Below are positions 31,581 to 40,861 of a stretch of 64,000 nucleotides of DNA, one piece after another. The notes under the pieces are model-generated. The model was not told the origin of the DNA. It did no database searches and saw nothing but the letters and a program-made list of their open reading frames with translations. Source of the stretch: Bradyrhizobium vignae (GTDB lineage Bacteria; Pseudomonadota; Alphaproteobacteria; Rhizobiales; Xanthobacteraceae). Positions within the stretch are counted from its first letter, which is position 1. Each line of letters starts with the position of its first letter. The position numbers and the translations under genes are program-made. Location: contig NZ_RDQF01000036.1 in assembly GCF_004114425.1 (NCBI RefSeq), forward strand, positions 1-64,000. Direction: 5' to 3'.

Positions 31581-33530
31581 CTACTGCTGCGCGCTCGGCA
31601 GCAGCTGAGGCAGAAATCCTCGCGTCACGTTGGGAGGCACCGCGTCGAGCCCGAGCACGGCGCTTGCAGCCGGCAGTGCCGCATCCGCCATCGCGGCGTG
31701 GCCTTCGGCGCTCGGATGCACGGCGCCGCCATAAACGGCGGACAGCACGCCCCAGGTCGCGTCGTGGATGTCGGTCGGCTGGCTCGCCGCGGGCAGGCCC
31801 TGCGGATAGGTCATCGCAGCAAAATAGCTGTCGTTGGCATCGCGGATCCAGCGCGCGCGGGGCAGGTAGGCGCGATATTCCGAGGCGCCGCGACCGCACA
31901 GCATCGGCTGGCTCGCTGCGCTGACGATATCAGGATTGAAGCTCTGGCCGTTCTCGGCAAAGCAGCTGCGGTCGAATTCGGGATCGCTGCCGGAATGGGC
32001 GCAGAAGCCGTGATCGGCGAACGCGGCCTGGTGCCCGTCGACGAAGGTCATGCGGTCGGATTCGGGATCGCGGCACAGCGCGCCGCGGGTGCAGGTAGCG
32101 AGTCCCTTCAGTTGCGGCAGGAATTCCGTGTCGACGAAGGTGGAGACGCGGGCGAGGCGCTGCGGGTCGGCGTTGAAGGACGGATGGATGTCGAAGCCGG
32201 CGCGGCCGCCGCGGCAGGGCACGCCGCCGTCGGCGAGCGCAGGATTGGCATAGGAGACATAGACCACATGCGAGAGGTCGCCGCCGACGAGCGGCTTCAG
32301 CGCCTCGCGCAACTTGACGAAGTTCTGCGGCAGCTCGCGCTGCAGCGCATCGCGGGAATCATCGACGCTGGCCATCACGCCGGAGCGGCGGAACAGCGTG
32401 CGCTCGGTCGCAGTGTCGACGATGACGTCGGCGACGAGGCCGGAGAAATAGACGTCGTTGGCGCCGACCGACAGCAGCACGAGATCGAGCGTGCGGTCGG
32501 GCTGGCGTTTCTTTGCCGCGGTGAGCGCTTCGCGCAGCTCGGCGAGCTGCGCGTTCACGCTGGTGTTGCAGACACCGGTCTTGCCGGGCGGGCATTCGCG
32601 GGCGCGCTGTGAGCCGAGCAGCCCGTCGCCAATGCTGGCGCCGGTGCAGGCGAGCGGCAGGAAGGTCACGGCGATGTGGGTATAGCGCACGGCGAGCGCC
32701 AGCGCGGTACGCGCCTGATAGCTGTAGAGCGAGCGATGGCAAGGTGCGTTGAACCAGAGCGCGCTGTAACGTTGCCAGTTGGCGAGCGTATCCGGCGCCT
32801 CACAGGCGCGACCGCCCTTGAAGCCATGGCGGCTCGGCCGGTAATACTGCGCGCCTGCAGTGCCGAGATAGGAGCGGAAGCAAAATCCTTCATCTGCCAG
32901 TGCCAGCGGCCGATCCGGATTGCCTTCGCCGGAGGCGATGCTATCCCCTAGGCCAGCGACGAAGATGTCGCGGACCTGAATCTCGGTCTGGACCCGCTGG
33001 GTCGGATCGGAGCCGGCTGAGACGTCGACGGTCGCGACCGTCGGCTTGCCGTAGCGGACGCGCAAATTGATCGGCTCGGCGCAGTCGAAGGTCGAGGCTT
33101 GCGGTCCATCGCCATCATCGAACGACCAGGTGCAGATGGCGCCGACCGGCACCGCGCCGGTCAGGCGTACCGTCACCGGATGGTCGATCGGTGTAATGTA
33201 GTTCTCTTTGACGTTGTCGCGGGTGCAAGGCTGGTTGACCCGGCCCTGGAGGTCGATGCACAGGCGGTTGACCATGTTGCGGGCCCAGCCGCGGCCCTCG
33301 CTCTGGAGCTCCAGTGACTGCTCGGCGGCAAGGATGCTGCGGTTACGCGCGTTTTCGACATGGAGCAGGAAGTCGCGCTCCTCACGGAACAGCCGGAAGC
33401 GGTTACGTACCTCCCAGGTGATTTGCAGGGCATCGTCCTGTGCGGCAGCGGGCTCGGGCGGCAAAATCGTCAGCAACCCGACAAGCAGCAGGGCGCCTGC
33501 GGAGAGGGTTTTAAGCGATGATCGGAACAT
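31581..33530 (-). CDS. Exported SGNH/GDSL-type hydrolase
   Basis: A 649-residue secreted protein. A signal peptide covers residues 1-30 (AGALLLVGLLTILPPEPAAA). A ~160-residue all-beta N-terminal region with four cysteines precedes the SGNH hydrolase: block I GLGDSIASGEGNP with the nucleophile S197, block III LLSVGANDVYFSG, and block V near the C-terminus HPSAEGHAAMAD. It should be a periplasmic or extracellular esterase or lipase. The start is the ATG at 33530, where the signal peptide begins. It lies 82 bases downstream of the LPG-synthase-like gene on the same strand, possibly co-transcribed. Substrate unknown. Confidence 0.8.
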   Translation of the reverse strand: MFRSSLKTLSAGALLLVGLLTILPPEPAAAQDDALQITWEVRNRFRLFREERDFLLHVENARNRSILAAEQSLELQSEGRGWARNMVNRLCIDLQGRVNQPCTRDNVKENYITPIDHPVTVRLTGAVPVGAICTWSFDDGDGPQASTFDCAEPINLRVRYGKPTVATVDVSAGSDPTQRVQTEIQVRDIFVAGLGDSIASGEGNPDRPLALADEGFCFRSYLGTAGAQYYRPSRHGFKGGRACEAPDTLANWQRYSALWFNAPCHRSLYSYQARTALALAVRYTHIAVTFLPLACTGASIGDGLLGSQRARECPPGKTGVCNTSVNAQLAELREALTAAKKRQPDRTLDLVLLSVGANDVYFSGLVADVIVDTATERTLFRRSGVMASVDDSRDALQRELPQNFVKLREALKPLVGGDLSHVVYVSYANPALADGGVPCRGGRAGFDIHPSFNADPQRLARVSTFVDTEFLPQLKGLATCTRGALCRDPESDRMTFVDGHQAAFADHGFCAHSGSDPEFDRSCFAENGQSFNPDIVSAASQPMLCGRGASEYRAYLPRARWIRDANDSYFAAMTYPQGLPAASQPTDIHDATWGVLSAVYGGAVHPSAEGHAAMADAALPAASAVLGLDAVPPNVTRGFLPQLLPSAQQ

Positions 33531-33612
33531 GGCCCGCGTCTTCAACGGCAAAGTTGAGGCGGAAATAAGAGAGCATTGCTCACCCGCCTGCAACCTTTGT
33601 CTCAGGGGAGAC

Positions 33613-34695
33613 CTAGCGCTTGGCGACTTGGCGCAGCGACCGCTCACGTTCCATGGTCGTCACCTGCTTGGGCAGGTTGGCCTGCGCGCAGGCCTCCGCC
33701 AGCCGCCGTCGTTCCTGCCACGGCTTGACCACGTTCATCCAGAGCTCGCGCGCGCCCATGATGGAGATGGCAAGGGCGAACGGGATCACGAAATAGAGAA
33801 GACGGAACACCAGCAGCGTCGCCAGCAGCTGTTCGCGGCCGAATTCCGGCAGCGCCACCAGCATGGCTGCATCGAACACGCCAATCGAGCCGGGCGCGTG
33901 GCTGGCAAAGCCGATCAGGGTCGCCAGAATGAACACGACGGCGAGCGACATGAAGTCGATCGGCGGGCTGGCCGGCATCAAGAGGTACATGGCGGTGGCG
34001 CAGAAGCCGAGATCGACCACGCCGATCAGGATCTGCACCAATGTCAGCGGCGCCGATGGCAGCACCACCTTCCAGCCCTTCTGGCCGAGCTCGCGCCGCT
34101 TTTCGCCCATGCAGAGCCAGACCAGATAGGCGCCGATCGAGGCGAGGCCGCCGAGCGCGATCAGGCGGTTGAGCGGCGCGGGCAGCTGGTCCATCGCGGA
34201 GGCGGCATCCGGATGGATGGCCATGCCGATCGAGAGCACGAAGATGTTACCGAGCCAGAAGGTCAGGCCCGACAGGAAGCAGATCTTCGCGACGTCGATC
34301 GCGTTCAGCCCGTAGTCCGAATAGATCCGGAAGCGGATTGCCCCGCCGGTGAAGACGGTGGCGCCGATGTTGTGGCCGATCGAATAGGACGTGAAGCTGG
34401 ACAGCGCCGCGATGCGATAGGGCACGTGCTTCTTGCCGATCGTTCGCAGCGCAAAAAAGTCGTAGAAGGTCAGCGTGCAGAACGCAAAGAAGACGCAGAT
34501 CGCCGCCAGCCCGATACTGCCGCGCGGAATCTCGGTCAATGCGGTCAGGATGACCCCGGTATCGATGCCCTTGAGGGTCCGCACCAGCGTTGTGATCGCG
34601 AAGGCGATGATGAAGACGCTCGCGGCAATTCCGAGCCGTCGCCAGCCGATCCATCTTTTGAAGCCGCGCTTCAGCGCGGGCAGCAGTCCGTGCAT
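33613..34695 (-). CDS. Lysylphosphatidylglycerol-synthase-like transmembrane (UPF0104) protein
   Basis: A 360-residue inner-membrane protein with about eight TM helices, matching the flippase half of MprF-type proteins (LPG_synthase_TM). Family segments seen are SYSIGHNIGATVFTGGAIRF and the late GFASHAPGSIGVFDAAML. The cytoplasmic aminoacyltransferase domain of MprF is absent, so it cannot make lysyl-PG alone; it may move lipids. It ends with a basic cytoplasmic tail. The following gene encodes an exported hydrolase. Confidence 0.85.
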   Translation of the reverse strand: MHGLLPALKRGFKRWIGWRRLGIAASVFIIAFAITTLVRTLKGIDTGVILTALTEIPRGSIGLAAICVFFAFCTLTFYDFFALRTIGKKHVPYRIAALSSFTSYSIGHNIGATVFTGGAIRFRIYSDYGLNAIDVAKICFLSGLTFWLGNIFVLSIGMAIHPDAASAMDQLPAPLNRLIALGGLASIGAYLVWLCMGEKRRELGQKGWKVVLPSAPLTLVQILIGVVDLGFCATAMYLLMPASPPIDFMSLAVVFILATLIGFASHAPGSIGVFDAAMLVALPEFGREQLLATLLVFRLLYFVIPFALAISIMGARELWMNVVKPWQERRRLAEACAQANLPKQVTTMERERSLRQVAKR

Positions 34696-35121
34696 TCATC
34701 CTCCCGGCGGGGGCAAAGACGACCGGGCCAGGCATTGGCCGGTCAGGCGCGATCACGGCCAAAGGCAAGCATCGATCGCTAGGCATGATCCAGCTCATTT
34801 AAGGCAAAAACAGCGGCTTGTGCAGCCCTTGACAACATTAGGTTCTGCGTTGGACCGGCCACTTTTGTCATACGCGGTTCACATCGGGTGCGCCTTAAGC
34901 ATATGAGTCGTGAAACCGGCTCCGCTCGCGCGCTTAGTGTGCCAGCATGATTTCAAATCTTGGCGCCGTCCGCATTGTTCCAGCGCAAGTGGTCATCGGC
35001 CTTTTTGGAACGTCGATACCGCGTGCTCGTTAGGCTCGATCAGCAATCGAACATGGCGGAATATGCGGCTTTTCATGCAAGCCGACGCCTCCGTGTTCCC
35101 AAAACCGAGAGGACCGGAACG
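34696..35121 (+). promoter_or_regulatory. Long upstream region of the DUF892 gene
   Basis: A 426-base gene-free region. The section 34790-34910 is AT-richer and includes TTGACA at 34829-34834. A clear EcfG-type promoter lies at 35007-35031. I see no small gene in it. Confidence 0.5.
35007..35031 (+). promoter_or_regulatory. EcfG (general stress sigma factor) promoter
   Basis: GGAAC (35007-35011), 16 bases, CGTT (35028-35031): an exact match to the PhyR/EcfG promoter consensus of alphaproteobacteria, 91 bases before the DUF892 gene ATG. Confidence 0.65.
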
Positions 35122-35628
35122 ATGGGACTGTTCACAAAGGACATCAAGACCATGAACGATCTGTTCGTGCATCAGCTCCAGGACATCTATTATGCCGAGC
35201 AGCAGCTCACCAAGGCGCTGCCGAAGATGGCAAGCAGGGCCACCGATCCGCAGCTGAAACAGGGCTTTTTGACGCACCTAGAGGAAACCAATCAGCACGT
35301 CACCCGGCTCGAGGAAGTATTCAAGATGCACGGCGTCGCCGTGAAGGCGGTCGACTGCCCGGCCATCGACGGCATCATCGAGGAAGCCGACGAGACCGCG
35401 GGTGAGGTTGCGGACCAGGCGGTGCTGGATGCGGCCCTGATCAATGCGGCGCAGGCCGCCGAACATTACGAGATCGCCCGCTACGGCAGCCTGATCGCCT
35501 GGGCCAAGCAGCTCGGCCGCAATGACTGCGCGGCTGTGCTGGCCAAGACGCTCGAGGAAGAGAAGGCGACCGACAAGAAGCTGACGGCGCTTGCGGAGAG
35601 CAAGGTGAATCTGCGCGCGGCGAGCTGA
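35122..35628 (+). CDS. DUF892 ferritin-like stress protein (YciE/YciF family)
   Basis: A 168-residue four-helix-bundle protein. It begins MGLFTKDIKTMNDLFVHQLQ, with the DUF892 core DIYYAEQQLTKALPKMA (glutamate at about 26) and later HLEETNQHVTRLEEVF and AAEHYEIARYGSLIAWA, which supply carboxylates and histidines for a possible di-metal site. Members are induced by osmotic and general stress. The EcfG promoter upstream agrees with this. The ATG at 35122 is the family start. A bidirectional hairpin follows (35655-35679). Confidence 0.88.
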   Translation: MGLFTKDIKTMNDLFVHQLQDIYYAEQQLTKALPKMASRATDPQLKQGFLTHLEETNQHVTRLEEVFKMHGVAVKAVDCPAIDGIIEEADETAGEVADQAVLDAALINAAQAAEHYEIARYGSLIAWAKQLGRNDCAAVLAKTLEEEKATDKKLTALAESKVNLRAAS

Positions 35629-35654
35629 GGCGAATGTAGCGGAACGATATCGGC

Positions 35655-35684
35655 AACGCCGCGCCGTCAGCGCGGCGTTCTCGA
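35655..35684. terminator. Shared hairpin between the DUF892 gene and the convergent MFS gene
   Basis: A perfect 10-base GC-rich stem (35655-35664 with 35670-35679) and 5-base loop, placed 26 bases after one stop and 7 bases from the other. The T-tract is weak on both strands. Confidence 0.6.
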
Positions 35685-35685
35685 T

Positions 35686-36906
35686 TCAGCGATCCGAATA
35701 TCTGAGGCCGAAGCCGAGCGCGATCACGGCAAAGGCCGCGATCATCGCGGCGAAGACCAGGCTCGCAACACGCGGGCTTGCCAGGGTCGAGATCACGCCG
35801 ATGCCGATCACCGGCAGGGCGTTGCCGAGAAAGCCGCAGATGAAATAGGCCGAGACCACTTCCGCGCGACGATCCTCCGGCGCGATCTGGTTCACCACCT
35901 GCAGGCTGCCGCGATAACCCAGTCCCACCGCGACGCCGCATAGCGCGGTCGCGGCGATCATCAGGGCGAGCGAGCCTTGGAACTGTGCGGCGACGATCAA
36001 TGACACGCTCGGGAGCATGAGGCCCAGCGAGCACAGCATGGCCGTCCGGCTCGGCAGCGGCCGCGTCAGCGCGATGACGATGGCAACCGTCGCAGCGAGC
36101 TCGAGGAAGACGGCCCCCGCGATGGCGTGGCTGGTCTCGTGCAGCTCGTTGGCGAGCACACTCGGCACCAGCGCGGCAAAGAACGCCACCAGAGCCATCG
36201 CGCCGAAGCCAGTCACCGCCGGTGCGACGAACGCCGCGCGAATGGCGGTGGGCACGGCTGCGCGCGGACGGAGCGAGACCTGCCTGAGCGCATCGAGAGG
36301 CCGGGGAACGGTTTCGCCGGCAAAGGCGATCAGGATGACCGTCATCATGAGAGCCGCAAGATAGGCAATGAAAGGGGTCCGCAACGGATGTGGTGCGTAG
36401 TCGGCGAGCAGGCCCGCGATCACCGCACCGATACCGAGGCCAGCGAAGTTTGCGGACGTCGCGACGACGGTGGCGCGGGATTTGTCCGTCTCGTCGATCA
36501 ACTCCGAAAGCCACGCCGTGCCGGTTCCCGCACCGATCCCGATCGCCAACCCGCTCAGCACCCGCCCCACATAGAGCGCCGCGATGCCGTGCGCGAACAG
36601 GAACACCAGCGCGCCGATGATGGCGATGGCCGTTGCGATTGCGGCCGTCCGGCGGCGGCCGATCTGGTCGGAGATGCGCCCGAACACCAGCAGCGCTGCC
36701 AGATTGCCGATCACATAGGCCGCGTAGATCAGCGTCAGGGTGACCTGCGCGAAGCCGAACTGCCGCTCGTATATCACATAGAGGGGCGTCACCACGGTGC
36801 TGCCGGCAAACAGCACCGCGATCAGGGCGGCGACGGTTGCAAGGGTCGCGGTCCTGCTGAACTCCGACTCGGCGCGTGATGGAACGGAGGTGTGCTTCGT
36901 CGCCAT
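35686..36906 (-). CDS. MFS transporter, drug/efflux-like
   Basis: A 406-residue MFS protein with 12 TM helices. Motif A lies between TM2 and TM3 (LVFGRISDQIGRRRTAA), and a TM5 region (GTAWLSELIDETDKSRATV) resembles DHA1-type efflux carriers and sugar-efflux pumps. The N-terminus is short and basic. No regulator is adjacent. The substrate is unknown. The 271 bases between it and the next gene start show no feature that I can support. Confidence 0.8.
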   Translation of the reverse strand: MATKHTSVPSRAESEFSRTATLATVAALIAVLFAGSTVVTPLYVIYERQFGFAQVTLTLIYAAYVIGNLAALLVFGRISDQIGRRRTAAIATAIAIIGALVFLFAHGIAALYVGRVLSGLAIGIGAGTGTAWLSELIDETDKSRATVVATSANFAGLGIGAVIAGLLADYAPHPLRTPFIAYLAALMMTVILIAFAGETVPRPLDALRQVSLRPRAAVPTAIRAAFVAPAVTGFGAMALVAFFAALVPSVLANELHETSHAIAGAVFLELAATVAIVIALTRPLPSRTAMLCSLGLMLPSVSLIVAAQFQGSLALMIAATALCGVAVGLGYRGSLQVVNQIAPEDRRAEVVSAYFICGFLGNALPVIGIGVISTLASPRVASLVFAAMIAAFAVIALGFGLRYSDR

Positions 36907-37177
36907 GCATGACCCCTGGATGTAGGTTCACGGCACCCAACTCGAAGCAATCATGCGCCGTTCCCTGTGCAGCCGGCGCGGCTGGCCTGCGCGCGTGAAG
37001 ATTGACTATCCAGGCAGAGCCCATCCCCCGTTGAAAAGACGACAGCGAAGGACATTCGGACCGCAACGAACGGTTGATTCTGGAAGCGCCTGTTCACCAT
37101 CCGGCAAGCCAGTCCTCCTCCGTTACCCAAAATCCACCACTTGCCCGCTCTGGTAATGGCAGGTTTGGGGAAAGCTC

Positions 37178-39577
37178 ATGTACCAGGTGCTTTACTGTCT
37201 GACGGATGAACACGACTGGCGACTGGTCGCGCTTGGCGGCGCGGTTTGCCTGCTCGCCAGTTCGGCTGCAATCAGCCTGTTTCACCGGGCGCGCGCGACG
37301 CGAGGATCGGGGCGCCTGGTATGGTTAACGCTCGACGCAGTCGTTGCCGGCTGCGGCATCTGGGCGACGCATTTCATCGCCATGCTGGCGTACGGCCCGG
37401 GTGCCGTCGGCGCCTATAACGTGCCGGTGACGCTGCTATCGCTGATCTTCGCCATCGCCGTCACATTTGTCGGCTTGAGTGTTGCGGTTTCGACCATGCG
37501 ACCCAGCCTCGTTGCACTCGGAGGGGCGATTGTCGGAGGCGGCGTGGCGGCGATGCACTATACCGGCATGATGGCCCTCGAGATCCCTGCGCGCGTCAGC
37601 TGGGCAACCGGCACCGTGGCCGCGTCGATCCTGCTTGGGCTCGTCTTCGGTGCATTCGCACTCCATGTCGCTGGACGACGCGAAAGCTTGTCCGGCGCGC
37701 TCGGCGCCACTGTGCTGCTGACGATCGCCATCGTCTCGCATCATTTCACGGCTATGGGCGCAGTGCAATTGACGCCGGATCCGGCATTGGCGATCAGCGG
37801 ACTGTCGATCCCGCCGACATCGCTGTCGGTTTTCACCGCGAGTGCTGCGGCTGCGATCATCGTGATCGCACTGGTAGCAGCGCTGCTCGACCGCCGCGCC
37901 AAGGGCGAGCTGGGCCGCCAGCAGATCGTGTTGGACAGCGCGCTGGAGAACATGTCGCAGGGACTGTGCATGTTCGATGCGGACGGCAAGATCATCCTGT
38001 TCAACGAGCGCTATGCCGCGATGCTCCGCCGCACCGACATTGCATTGACCGGTCGCCTGCTGGTCGACGTGCTGCGGGAAGAGCAGGCCAAGGGCGAGTG
38101 GCAGGGCAATGCCGATGAATTCTTCGCACGTCTCGTCGCCGACGCGCGCGAGGGCCGCACCACGACCGAAATCGTCAATCGGTCGGGCCGTTCGATCCGG
38201 GTCGTCAACCAGCCGATGCAGGGCGGCGGCTGGGTGGCCACCTTCGAGGACATCACCGAATGGCTGGAGGCGCAGGCCAAGATCTCACACATGGCCCGCC
38301 ACGATGCGCTGACCAGCCTGCCGAACCGGGTGCTGTTCCACGAGGAGCTCGAGCAGGGCCTGCGTCGCACCAAGTCGGGCGACCAGCTCGCCGTGCTTTG
38401 TCTCGATCTCGATCACTTCAAGGACATCAACGACTCGCTCGGCCATCCCATCGGCGATGCGCTGCTCAAGGAGGTCGGCCGCAGGCTCAAGGCCACCGTC
38501 GGCGAGAACGACACCGTGGCGCGGCTCGGTGGCGACGAGTTCGCGGTGGTCCAGATCGGACGTTCCGAGGAGACCGCTGCGAGGTCCCTCGCCGGGCGCC
38601 TCGTCGAGGTCATCTCGGCACCCTACGAGATAGACGACCATCAGATCGTGATCGGCGTCTCGATCGGCATCTCGCTGTCGCCGCAGGACGGCAGCAATCC
38701 GGATGAGCTGTTGAAGAACGCAGACCTTGCGCTCTATCGCGCCAAGGCGGACGGCCGCGGCACCTATCGCTTCTTCGAGACCGGCATGGATGCGCGCGCG
38801 CAAGCCCGGCGCCTGTTGGAAATGGATCTGCGCGCGGCGCTGCAACGCGACGAGTTTCAGGTCTATTATCAGCCGATCCGCGACGTCGCCAGCGGTCGCG
38901 TCGTTGCTTTCGAGGCGCTGTTGCGCTGGCACCATCCGCAGCGCGGGCTGATCGCACCCATCAGCTTCATTCCGCTCGCCGAGGAGACCGGGCTCATCGT
39001 TCAGCTCGGCGAGTTCGTGTTGCGCTCCGCCTGCACCGACGCAGCCACCTGGCCCGACGATGTCGATGTCGCCGTCAATTTGTCGCCGGTGCAGTTCAAG
39101 AGCCCGCACCTGATCACGTCCGTGACCGAAGCGCTGACCGCTTCGGGGCTTGATGCGCGCCGTCTCGAGCTCGAGATCACCGAATCGGTGCTGCTCCAGA
39201 ACGGCGAGGCAACGCTGACGACCCTGCACGAGCTGCGCGCCATGGGCGTGCGGATCTCGCTCGACGATTTCGGCACCGGCTATTCCTCGCTGAGCTATCT
39301 GCGCAGCTTCCCGTTCGACAAGATCAAGATCGACCGCTCCTTCGTGTCGGAGCTGGCGACGCGCGAGGATTCCATGGCGATCATCCGTGCGGTGACCGGC
39401 CTCGGCCGCAGCCTCGGCATCATCACCACGGCGGAAGGCGTCGAGAACGACGTGCAGCTCGAGCTGCTCCGGCGCGAAGGCTGCACCCAGGCGCAGGGTT
39501 ATCTGTTCAGCAAGCCGCGGCCGGCGTCCGATGTGGCGATGATGCTGGACCGCCCGCGGCTGCGCGCATCGGCTTGA
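37178..39577 (+). CDS. MHYT-PAS-GGDEF-EAL cyclic-di-GMP enzyme
   Basis: A 799-residue inner-membrane protein. Seven TM helices form an MHYT sensor (~1-235) with the three signature repeats THFIAM, MHYTGM and SHHFTAMG, proposed to bind a metal or gas ligand. A PAS domain follows (~245-360), then GGDEF (active motif GGDEF at 451-455) and EAL (EALLR at 579-583, with DDFGTGYSSLSYL). Both catalytic motifs look intact, so it could make and break c-di-GMP. It is related to the YkoW/MucR group. It is monocistronic and followed by a palindromic repeat. It starts at the ATG at 37178. Confidence 0.92.
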   Translation: MYQVLYCLTDEHDWRLVALGGAVCLLASSAAISLFHRARATRGSGRLVWLTLDAVVAGCGIWATHFIAMLAYGPGAVGAYNVPVTLLSLIFAIAVTFVGLSVAVSTMRPSLVALGGAIVGGGVAAMHYTGMMALEIPARVSWATGTVAASILLGLVFGAFALHVAGRRESLSGALGATVLLTIAIVSHHFTAMGAVQLTPDPALAISGLSIPPTSLSVFTASAAAAIIVIALVAALLDRRAKGELGRQQIVLDSALENMSQGLCMFDADGKIILFNERYAAMLRRTDIALTGRLLVDVLREEQAKGEWQGNADEFFARLVADAREGRTTTEIVNRSGRSIRVVNQPMQGGGWVATFEDITEWLEAQAKISHMARHDALTSLPNRVLFHEELEQGLRRTKSGDQLAVLCLDLDHFKDINDSLGHPIGDALLKEVGRRLKATVGENDTVARLGGDEFAVVQIGRSEETAARSLAGRLVEVISAPYEIDDHQIVIGVSIGISLSPQDGSNPDELLKNADLALYRAKADGRGTYRFFETGMDARAQARRLLEMDLRAALQRDEFQVYYQPIRDVASGRVVAFEALLRWHHPQRGLIAPISFIPLAEETGLIVQLGEFVLRSACTDAATWPDDVDVAVNLSPVQFKSPHLITSVTEALTASGLDARRLELEITESVLLQNGEATLTTLHELRAMGVRISLDDFGTGYSSLSYLRSFPFDKIKIDRSFVSELATREDSMAIIRAVTGLGRSLGIITTAEGVENDVQLELLRREGCTQAQGYLFSKPRPASDVAMMLDRPRLRASA

Positions 39578-39599
39578 GCGCGGTCCGCCGCCCTAGCTT

Positions 39600-39765
39600 C
39601 ACCTCTACCCAGCGGGGAGAGGTCGGATTGCTATGGCGCGCAATTGCGCGCCTGAGCAATCCGGGTGAGGGGCCGCAGCGTTCAGTGCCACTGTAACCTC
39701 TCACCCGGATCGCATCTTATGATGCGATCCGACCTCTCCCTACGGGAGAGGTGAAGCTAGGCGGC
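39600..39765. repeat. Long intergenic inverted-repeat element
   Basis: Arms TCACCTCTACCCAGCGGGGA at the left and ACCTCTCCCTACGGGAGAGG at the right are inverted copies. Inside are smaller palindromes (ATTGCTATGGCGCGCAATTG region, and GATCGCATCTTATGATGCGA). The CTCTCCC/GGGAGAG arms match the short element at 24918-24950. It fills the gap between the c-di-GMP gene and the next gene and may fold into one long hairpin. Confidence 0.7.
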
Positions 39766-39772
39766 AATCGTG

Positions 39773-40207
39773 TTAGCCGCGGCGCAGCGCGAAATGCGCG
39801 CCGCAGAACGCCATCACGGCACCGAGGCACAGGGCGGCGAGCCCGGCGAGCACGCCCGAGACGGTCGGGATCGGGCTCGGCGCCGAGGCCGCCTGGCCCG
39901 CTCCCGCAAGCAAGAGCACGCCGACCGCGATCAGGAATTGCCGCATCCGTTGCGGGATCTGTCCGGAAACGGCGCTCTGCATCAGGCTCGCCGTGAAATA
40001 GCCGCCGGAGAAGCCGACCGTGGCGATCAGCCACCAGGCGATCGCCGCGCCCGCGGGGATGAACTCATGCGTGTCGGAGCGCCAGAGCCCGCCGAGGTCG
40101 AGACCGTAGCGCGCGCCCAGCATGTGCACCGCGAGCGCCAGCAGCACGCCGGAGATCATTGCGGCGCCGAGAATCAGGTGGCGCGGAAAATAGGTCGTCT
40201 CAGCCAT
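39773..40207 (-). CDS. Small membrane protein, hypothetical
   Basis: A 144-residue protein with about four TM helices (ILGAAMISGVLLALAVHML; AIAWWLIATVGFSGGYFTA; RQFLIAVGVLLLAGAG; VLAGLAALCLGAVMAFCGA). I start it at MAETTYF (40207). No family that I can name. It is divergent from the next gene with only 55 bases between the starts. Confidence 0.65.
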   Translation of the reverse strand: MAETTYFPRHLILGAAMISGVLLALAVHMLGARYGLDLGGLWRSDTHEFIPAGAAIAWWLIATVGFSGGYFTASLMQSAVSGQIPQRMRQFLIAVGVLLLAGAGQAASAPSPIPTVSGVLAGLAALCLGAVMAFCGAHFALRRG

Positions 40208-40262
40208 GCCTCGCTTGTAGGATGGGCAAGGGCGATCGCGCAAGCCGATCGCGAATGGGATC

Positions 40263-40853
40263 ATGATCGATATGCAGCGAGCTGAAGCTGGTTCGGCCAC
40301 GAGCTACGCCTACAAGGCCTCGCTGATCGGCTCGGCGCATCGATTCGAGCTGACGGAGCAGGGGCTGTCCTGGCACGTCGCCGGACGCTCCGGCCTGTGG
40401 CGCTACGACGAGATCTCGGCGATCCGGCTGTCGTTCCGGCCGGTCTCGATGCAGCAGCACCGCTTTCGCGCCGATATCAGCCGCGACGGCGGCGGCCGCG
40501 TCGCGATCCTGTCGACGAGCTGGCAGACCGCGGCCCTGATGGCGCCGCAGGACAATGGCTTTCGCGATTTTCTCATCGAGCTCCATGCGCGGATGGCGAA
40601 AGCGGGCAGCCGCGCGGAATTGACCGCAGGCCTCGGTCGCACGACCTATGCGGCGGTGCTGGCGTTCCTGTCGGTGCTGACGCTGGCCATGACGGGGCTG
40701 CTGATCAGCGCCCTGATGATCGGCGAGTTCGCGGGCGCGCTGTTCATTGTCGGCTTTGCCGCGCTGTTCGCCTGGCAGATCGGTGGCTTCGTCCGGCGCA
40801 ACCAGCCGCGGAGCTACAGTTTCGATCAATTGCCCCGGTCCTTGCTGCCGTAG
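40263..40853 (+). CDS. Membrane protein with PH-like cytoplasmic domain, hypothetical
   Basis: A 196-residue protein. The first ~115 residues are soluble and beta-rich (FELTEQGLSWHVAGRSGLWR, then IRLSFRPVSMQQHRFRADIS), resembling a small pleckstrin-like or DUF domain. Two TM helices follow (~130-175) and a polar tail. The start may instead be the ATG three codons in (40272). Common in the genus; function unknown. Confidence 0.7.
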   Translation: MIDMQRAEAGSATSYAYKASLIGSAHRFELTEQGLSWHVAGRSGLWRYDEISAIRLSFRPVSMQQHRFRADISRDGGGRVAILSTSWQTAALMAPQDNGFRDFLIELHARMAKAGSRAELTAGLGRTTYAAVLAFLSVLTLAMTGLLISALMIGEFAGALFIVGFAALFAWQIGGFVRRNQPRSYSFDQLPRSLLP

Positions 40854-40861
40854 ACCGATCG

